From Edolisoma coerulescens (lineage: Eukaryota; Chordata; Aves; Passeriformes; Campephagidae), in NCBI GenBank assembly GCA_013397115.1, contig VWZW01004691.1, forward strand, positions 370,652 through 434,651: a stretch of 64,000 nt of DNA. Direction: 5' to 3'. The notes under the pieces are model-generated. The model had not been told where the DNA came from and did no database searches. It was given only the letters and a program-made list of their open reading frames with translations. The stretch's first letter is position 1. Every line of letters begins with the position of its first letter. The translations under genes were made by a program, and so were the position numbers. Of the stretch, positions 59,002 through 64,000 are shown in pieces.

Positions 59002-62000
59002 AACTTCAGTAAATGCCTATATTTGAAACAGCAGTGCAGGCACTAATTCAAAGAATGTGTGCATTATTATCTGATGAAAATAATTTTGTAAAGATGGGGA
59101 CAATTAAAAAAATTACCAGAACAAGCATAAGAGTTCATAAAGAGTTTGGCTGGTAATTGGACAAAATTTAATTTGAGTGATCAAAACCAGTAAAACCTAA
59201 TTTTCTGTCCATGAATTCACTGACTTTGTAGATTCCAAAGCGGTCACATAGTCCAGAGTCTATGGTCACTTCACTAATACAATGAGTCAATGAGCACAGG
59301 AAAACAAGATAACGTCTTCCTTGCTATGCAGGTCAAAATCAACTTTATAACAAAGTATGCCACTTCACCTCATAGTGACAAAAGTGCTCTTTCTTGATAA
59401 AAACATTGTTGGATATTTACATTTATTGGGAGCAACTATGAAGCAGAAATTCTGCTGGCACTATCTCAGTCGAGTATGTGAAGATCTTTATACTTTGCTG
59501 TATTATGAAATGCAATGAAGAGGTAAAATACCAAGTCACTGATAGGAGAACAAATAAGGAAATTCTTATGTTAGGTGTTTCCACAACAGATAATCATGCA
59601 CGCTTTCTTTCCTACCCATCCTTTCCATGAGATAAGAATCTATGAAAATAATGTCCACATAAAATGCTGTTTGCAATAATTTCACACAAAATACTGATTG
59701 CTCAAAATTTTTCACTGAGGTCAACAACAACAAAAATGTATTAAACTAGAGATCCAAGCTTAAATAAAAGGACATCTTTCAGGAAAATGGAGAGCAATGA
59801 TCATAAGTCTCCAGTCCCCAGGATACCAGATGAGAGTGTGAGCAAGCACCAGAAAAAAGCTGAAAGGCAACATTAAAATTAACCTAGACAAACAACATCT
59901 CTTATCTGGAAGAGTAGACAAGTCAGAGCAACTAACAGCCTTTTCTAATGTCCCCTTTTTTGGGGTGCTCCCTTCCAAAATACATTTCATCCAGAAAATT
60001 ACATTTTATTTTCAAATAGCTCCAGCTGCCCTAAAGTTCAATAAATGCAGATGATATACATTGCCTATAGCTGATCACCACAAAACCACACTGTTATCTT
60101 CATTTGTCTTATGAACTACTCACTTGTTCCATATGTCCACAAGATATCTCTGAAAGCTCTGATGTCTTCATTTTTCTGTCAGAGGCCGCAAAAATTAATT
60201 AATGTGTTTTTTTCTTTCAGCATAAAAAAGAAAAAATTCATATGCATGTTTATAGTTTGTTCAAATTCATAAATCCAAGTAGAGACATCTGCTGCTAGTA
60301 GTAGAGTAAGAGACAAGTGTCCTGCACTGATTTACTTTTTTATTGCCTGGCCTCAAAATTGATGTTCTTAATACCTCAACATTTGGTTTTTTCTGCTATA
60401 AAAGTAGCTGCATGATTTATAGTAGAAAGTAAAAAAACCAACCAAAGAAACAAACAGAAACCTTCTTCTACAATTCTATTCTTTGCTATTTTGTTAAAAT
60501 TTCTTGAAAAAAACAACTTGACACTACAAACTTGGATGGATTTTTACTGAAAAAAAACTACCAAAAAACAATAAATAAACCTAATGAGCAATTTCAAAAT
60601 AAAATTTGGAATGCTTTTGCTTTTCTGTCAGGCAGCTTTATTTAAATTCTCATTTTTGTAAGCATTCTATTTCATATTTTGCAATCCTTAAAGACCTTTA
60701 AAAAGATTTATCCCATAATTAGGAAAAGAAACAGAATTAACATTTGCTAAAATCTGACTGCCATGAATCAGTGTTAAACACCTACTTAATGTGTTTGTAA
60801 AACTGCATTTTCCACGTAACACATAATTATATTTTTTATATCTTTCACATATGTGCATACATGCATACCAGTATACCTCTATAAAACCTCTTCACTTTCT
60901 AATATCCAATAAAATTCTAGCTTTCCCAGGCCTATAGCAGACTGTTTCATAGCTGATAAGGCCAAAATGCACATAAGTGGATTGTGAAAGCCAGAGGCAT
61001 CTGATTCTGTGGAAAAGATCTTTGATGAGGACAAACTATAAATAGAAAAAGAAGTTCCCTTTTTTCAACAGCACATGGATTCAAGATATGTTCAGATTTT
61101 GCTTCTCTGATAGCACAGGATGAAATTCACACCAAAAAATGGAGTAGACTTGAGTGTGACAGCATCTGTTTAGGAAAAAGCATGAGTAGAGGAAGAAAAT
61201 GCTCTTAAGTTTTGAAAAATGCTCTTAAGTTCACTGAGCCAACACAGAAGAATAGTATTAAATTACCTTTACATTTATGAACGTAATCTATTAAAAATCA
61301 CTTCTGATAAATAATAAAAGTCTTTAGTGTAGGATAAGAGTCATATACAGGAAAATATATGACACTAAACATAATAACACTAAATTGTTTTTGTTTCTTT
61401 TATTATTATCAAACTTTCATTTAAACTAAATATTAATTTTGACTTGAGAAGTAATTAGGAAAAACCTTTGTTTCTATATTAACCTGTTACTAATGTGATA
61501 CATTGCATTGAGTTACAAGAAATGAAAAATATAAACAAGTGAGATAATTTTGACATTTTTTTAATGTCAAAGCCAACAGGTGCACTGACCATCTGTCCTC
61601 GATCATACTACAAAAATTTTCTCACATAAAACATAATTATAAACAGCTAACTCACCTTTATATCAGTCTCAGGAGCATTACTCCATCACTACCTATTATT
61701 AAATTGGTGGCTTTCATGGTCTACATGACCAATCTGGATACAAATGAAAATGAAGACCATGCTAAGATGTACCTAAAAAACAAATTATATAATCACTGGT
61801 ACTTGGACAGAGTTGAATTGCTAATTTATTTTTTTTTAATCTCTATAAAGATTTGAGGTACAGATGAACTCTGACAGTGGGGATACTCTATGTTATTTAA
61901 AAAGGTCTACCTTGAATTGGACCCTTCTCAGCTTCTACCATCCTCTTCTAGCTTTCAAAAGTAGAGCAAAACTTTTGTGGTTCAAATATAACTTCATAGT

Positions 62001-64000
62001 GCAATTTCACAGTACGTTGGTTCCGTTAAAATGATGCACCAAAAAAAGAAATCAGTAAAGTGATGAAAGAAACATTTTAACATTTCAAGAATATTTTTAT
62101 TATTGTTGTTTTGAAAATATGATTTAGCATAATCTATTTATATTCATTAACTGTTTTTTATTCTTTGAAGTGGAGGCTTTAGTAAGTAAAGAAAAACAAA
62201 CCACCCATTTCTTACAGGCCAGGCCAGGAGTTTGCTAGCTGCTATTCCACATTAGACTCTCAAGCAGTACAAGACTTCATTATAAGATCTTAAAAAGTGT
62301 AAGGCTTTAAGAAAAGGGTGTAGAATTAAAAGGCTTCTGTGTAGAACTGCGATGATAGCCTTCTCTATAGAACTAGAGATGTGGAAATACATGAAAAAAG
62401 AGTTCATTTCTAATATGATAGAAAAATACTGGTTGGAAGTACTGAGGAAAGGAGATTTAAAGAAGAGAATTATAAAAGGAAGATAAAACAATTCAGACCA
62501 AAATATGGGCTTTTCTGCACAGAGCAAGAAATTTCACTTTCAGGCTCCACGTGAAGTTGCAAACCAATCCTTCACTACAAGTGCTTTTTATTACTTCCTG
62601 AGAAAAAAAGAAATCCAAAATTTAAACAGTTATGCACTAATTCGGTGGGTATGAAAATGTGCAGCAACGTAATCCATTTCACATTCAGAAGTTCCTGAAG
62701 TTTGAGAGCACATTCGGCCACATCTATATTTAAATTTGTTAAACTTAGCCATAATTTCTAAACATACTCTTCATCTTTTTTTTCTTGAAAGAAACATTTG
62801 CTGTAGAATAATGAATATGAATTATGCAAAGAAAGTCTTTAAAGAAATACTTCTTGCATATTTTAAGCCTGTTAAAAAGTTGAGTTTGAAAGACATTGAC
62901 ATCCAGAGAGACTAATTTCTTTTTATAATAAGACAAATCATCACAAAATTGTAGTTCGGAACATGTCAGTTAAGTAACTGGCAGAGAAATTTGTGTTACA
63001 ACTATTTTTTGAATTTTTGAAAGGCTAGAAACCTTACTCTATTCATATTGTAGAAAGTAAAAATATTTTTAATTTATTTCCTTATCTCAACTTAAAGAAA
63101 AAAAAAAGGTTAACATTTGCCTGTCTGACAAAACTTCTGACATTCAGAATGGAAGTTAACTTAGAAAAGTGATTCAGCTATGGAAGATGGAAGTCTGCAG
63201 TCAGACTCAGGCTTCAGCACCACTAAATTCAGCAGCAGCTCCTACAGGAAATAACATCAACACCCAAATAAGTTCTTCCTCAACAGTTCAGTTAGAATAG
63301 AGTTGGACACAGAAATGAGCAAAGCGATGCCAACCTATAAAACATTTTAATCCAAATGCAAAAAATTCCTGCCATGCCTAGAACTGAATTTTGCTTCCTT
63401 TGCCATAATAAATCCTCTCCTGGATGAGGACATGTACACTTACCCAGAAGCTGGCTTCAGCACGGTGACCTAGTCCTTTTCCTAAATGTTCTTAGGAAAC
63501 TACAAGTAGCATCAAATCTTAAAATGCCTAAAATTCCAGTCCTAAGTCTAGCCCTAAAATAATCCTTGTTTTCAAGTTTGGGCCCTCTTACTAATTCTCC
63601 AAATCAAGAATGAGCCTTGGTTAGCTTTACTTAGCTTCCTTGAAATTCAGTCCCAAATAAAAATTCAACCTTAACATTTCTTGGTCTTAGTCCAGGGTCC
63701 ATCTTTTGCAGGACCTGACTGAAATTGTAGGATATGGGAGTAGTTCTGGAATCCTTTTTGCATACATGTCCAAGCTTTTTTCTGACCCACATAATTACTT
63801 AACTCCATGCACCCCCTGAGTATTGTTCACCCATGCTGATTGATTCTTCTTGACTTTGTGTATGCACGTGTTTGGTTGTGCAGGGTTTTTTTCATCCTTC
63901 TTTTTAGCATCAAACATTGACTTTCCTCTTGCAAACTTTAATTCATTTAACATCCTACAAGTAGCAGAACTTCTCTTAGACTTAGTTGCCACCTGGACAG
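59002..64000. other. Unique AT-rich DNA to window end, no gene seen
   Basis: No transposon recognised over 5 kb. Open frames of 63-91 codons (59760-59990, 62252-62527, 62745-62936 and 63795-63992, all minus) have no domain signatures. Contains a 20-bp-period duplication at 61197-61232 and A-rich patches at 60430-60450 and 63098-63109. The last 600 bases are slightly less AT-rich, with pyrimidine-rich words but no clear exon. Confidence 0.5.
61197..61232. repeat. Short direct repeat, period 20 bp
   Basis: aaaatgctcttaagtt occurs at 61197-61212 and 61217-61232 without mismatch, separated by 'ttga'. Confidence 0.92.

Noticed and set aside
63213..63470. Two TTCAGCAC words as RE1/NRSF sites
   Set aside because: Only left half-sites (63213 and 63456); the GGACAGCGCC right half is absent at canonical spacing.
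1..64000. CRISPR array, bacterial operon or phage content
   Set aside because: No regularly spaced direct repeats and no long coding frames; repeats are those of an avian genome.

Overview
The window is AT-rich vertebrate nuclear DNA. The repeats point to a bird, most likely a neoavian and possibly a passerine. At least four clear 3' ends of CR1 retrotransposons are present, two with recognisable C-terminal ORF2 protein, plus one weaker short tail and one weak inverted match. There are also LTRs of avian endogenous-retrovirus type, including one starting TGTGCTGGTTTTG with a TATA box and an 'ACTGTCTTTATCTCAACCCAC' style 3' part. CR1 and ERV LTRs at low density in AT-rich sequence are typical of an avian gene desert or very large intron. 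No bacterial-style gene organisation, CRISPR array, rRNA or convincing tRNA is present.

No complete protein-coding gene is visible. The open frames are short (at most 158 codons), overlap on both strands, lack family motifs and match what chance gives in AT-rich DNA. The exceptions are the frames inside the CR1 copies. One minus-strand segment (10101-10308) has splice-like ends around a non-repetitive open frame. It is reported only as a weak exon or pseudo-exon candidate, because every frame over the full interval contains a stop.

Layout: 1-685 is the 3' part of an ERV LTR cut by the window edge. 686-13337 is unique AT-rich DNA with possible conserved noncoding blocks. 13338-13845 is an ERVL-type solo LTR. 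About 15690-16606 is a probable inverted LTR. 18672-18895 is a CR1 tail. 23937-24015 is a G/T-rich tract with a strong G-quadruplex motif. About 26100-26402 is a second LTR type with a clear U3/R/U5-like end. 39462-39690, 48559-48625, 50078-50117, 52433-52483 and 58236-58630 are CR1 remnants on both strands. The remainder is unique AT-rich DNA with microsatellites, short tandem duplications and segments whose texture (retained CpG, homeodomain-like TAATTA cores, few homopolymers) suggests conserved regulatory elements.

Nothing here shows a multi-gene system, and I found no convincing undescribed system. The most useful leads are the exon-like segment at 10.1-10.3 kb, several possible enhancer-like blocks, and the LTRs as potential promoters. 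All conservation claims are inference, since no alignment could be run.
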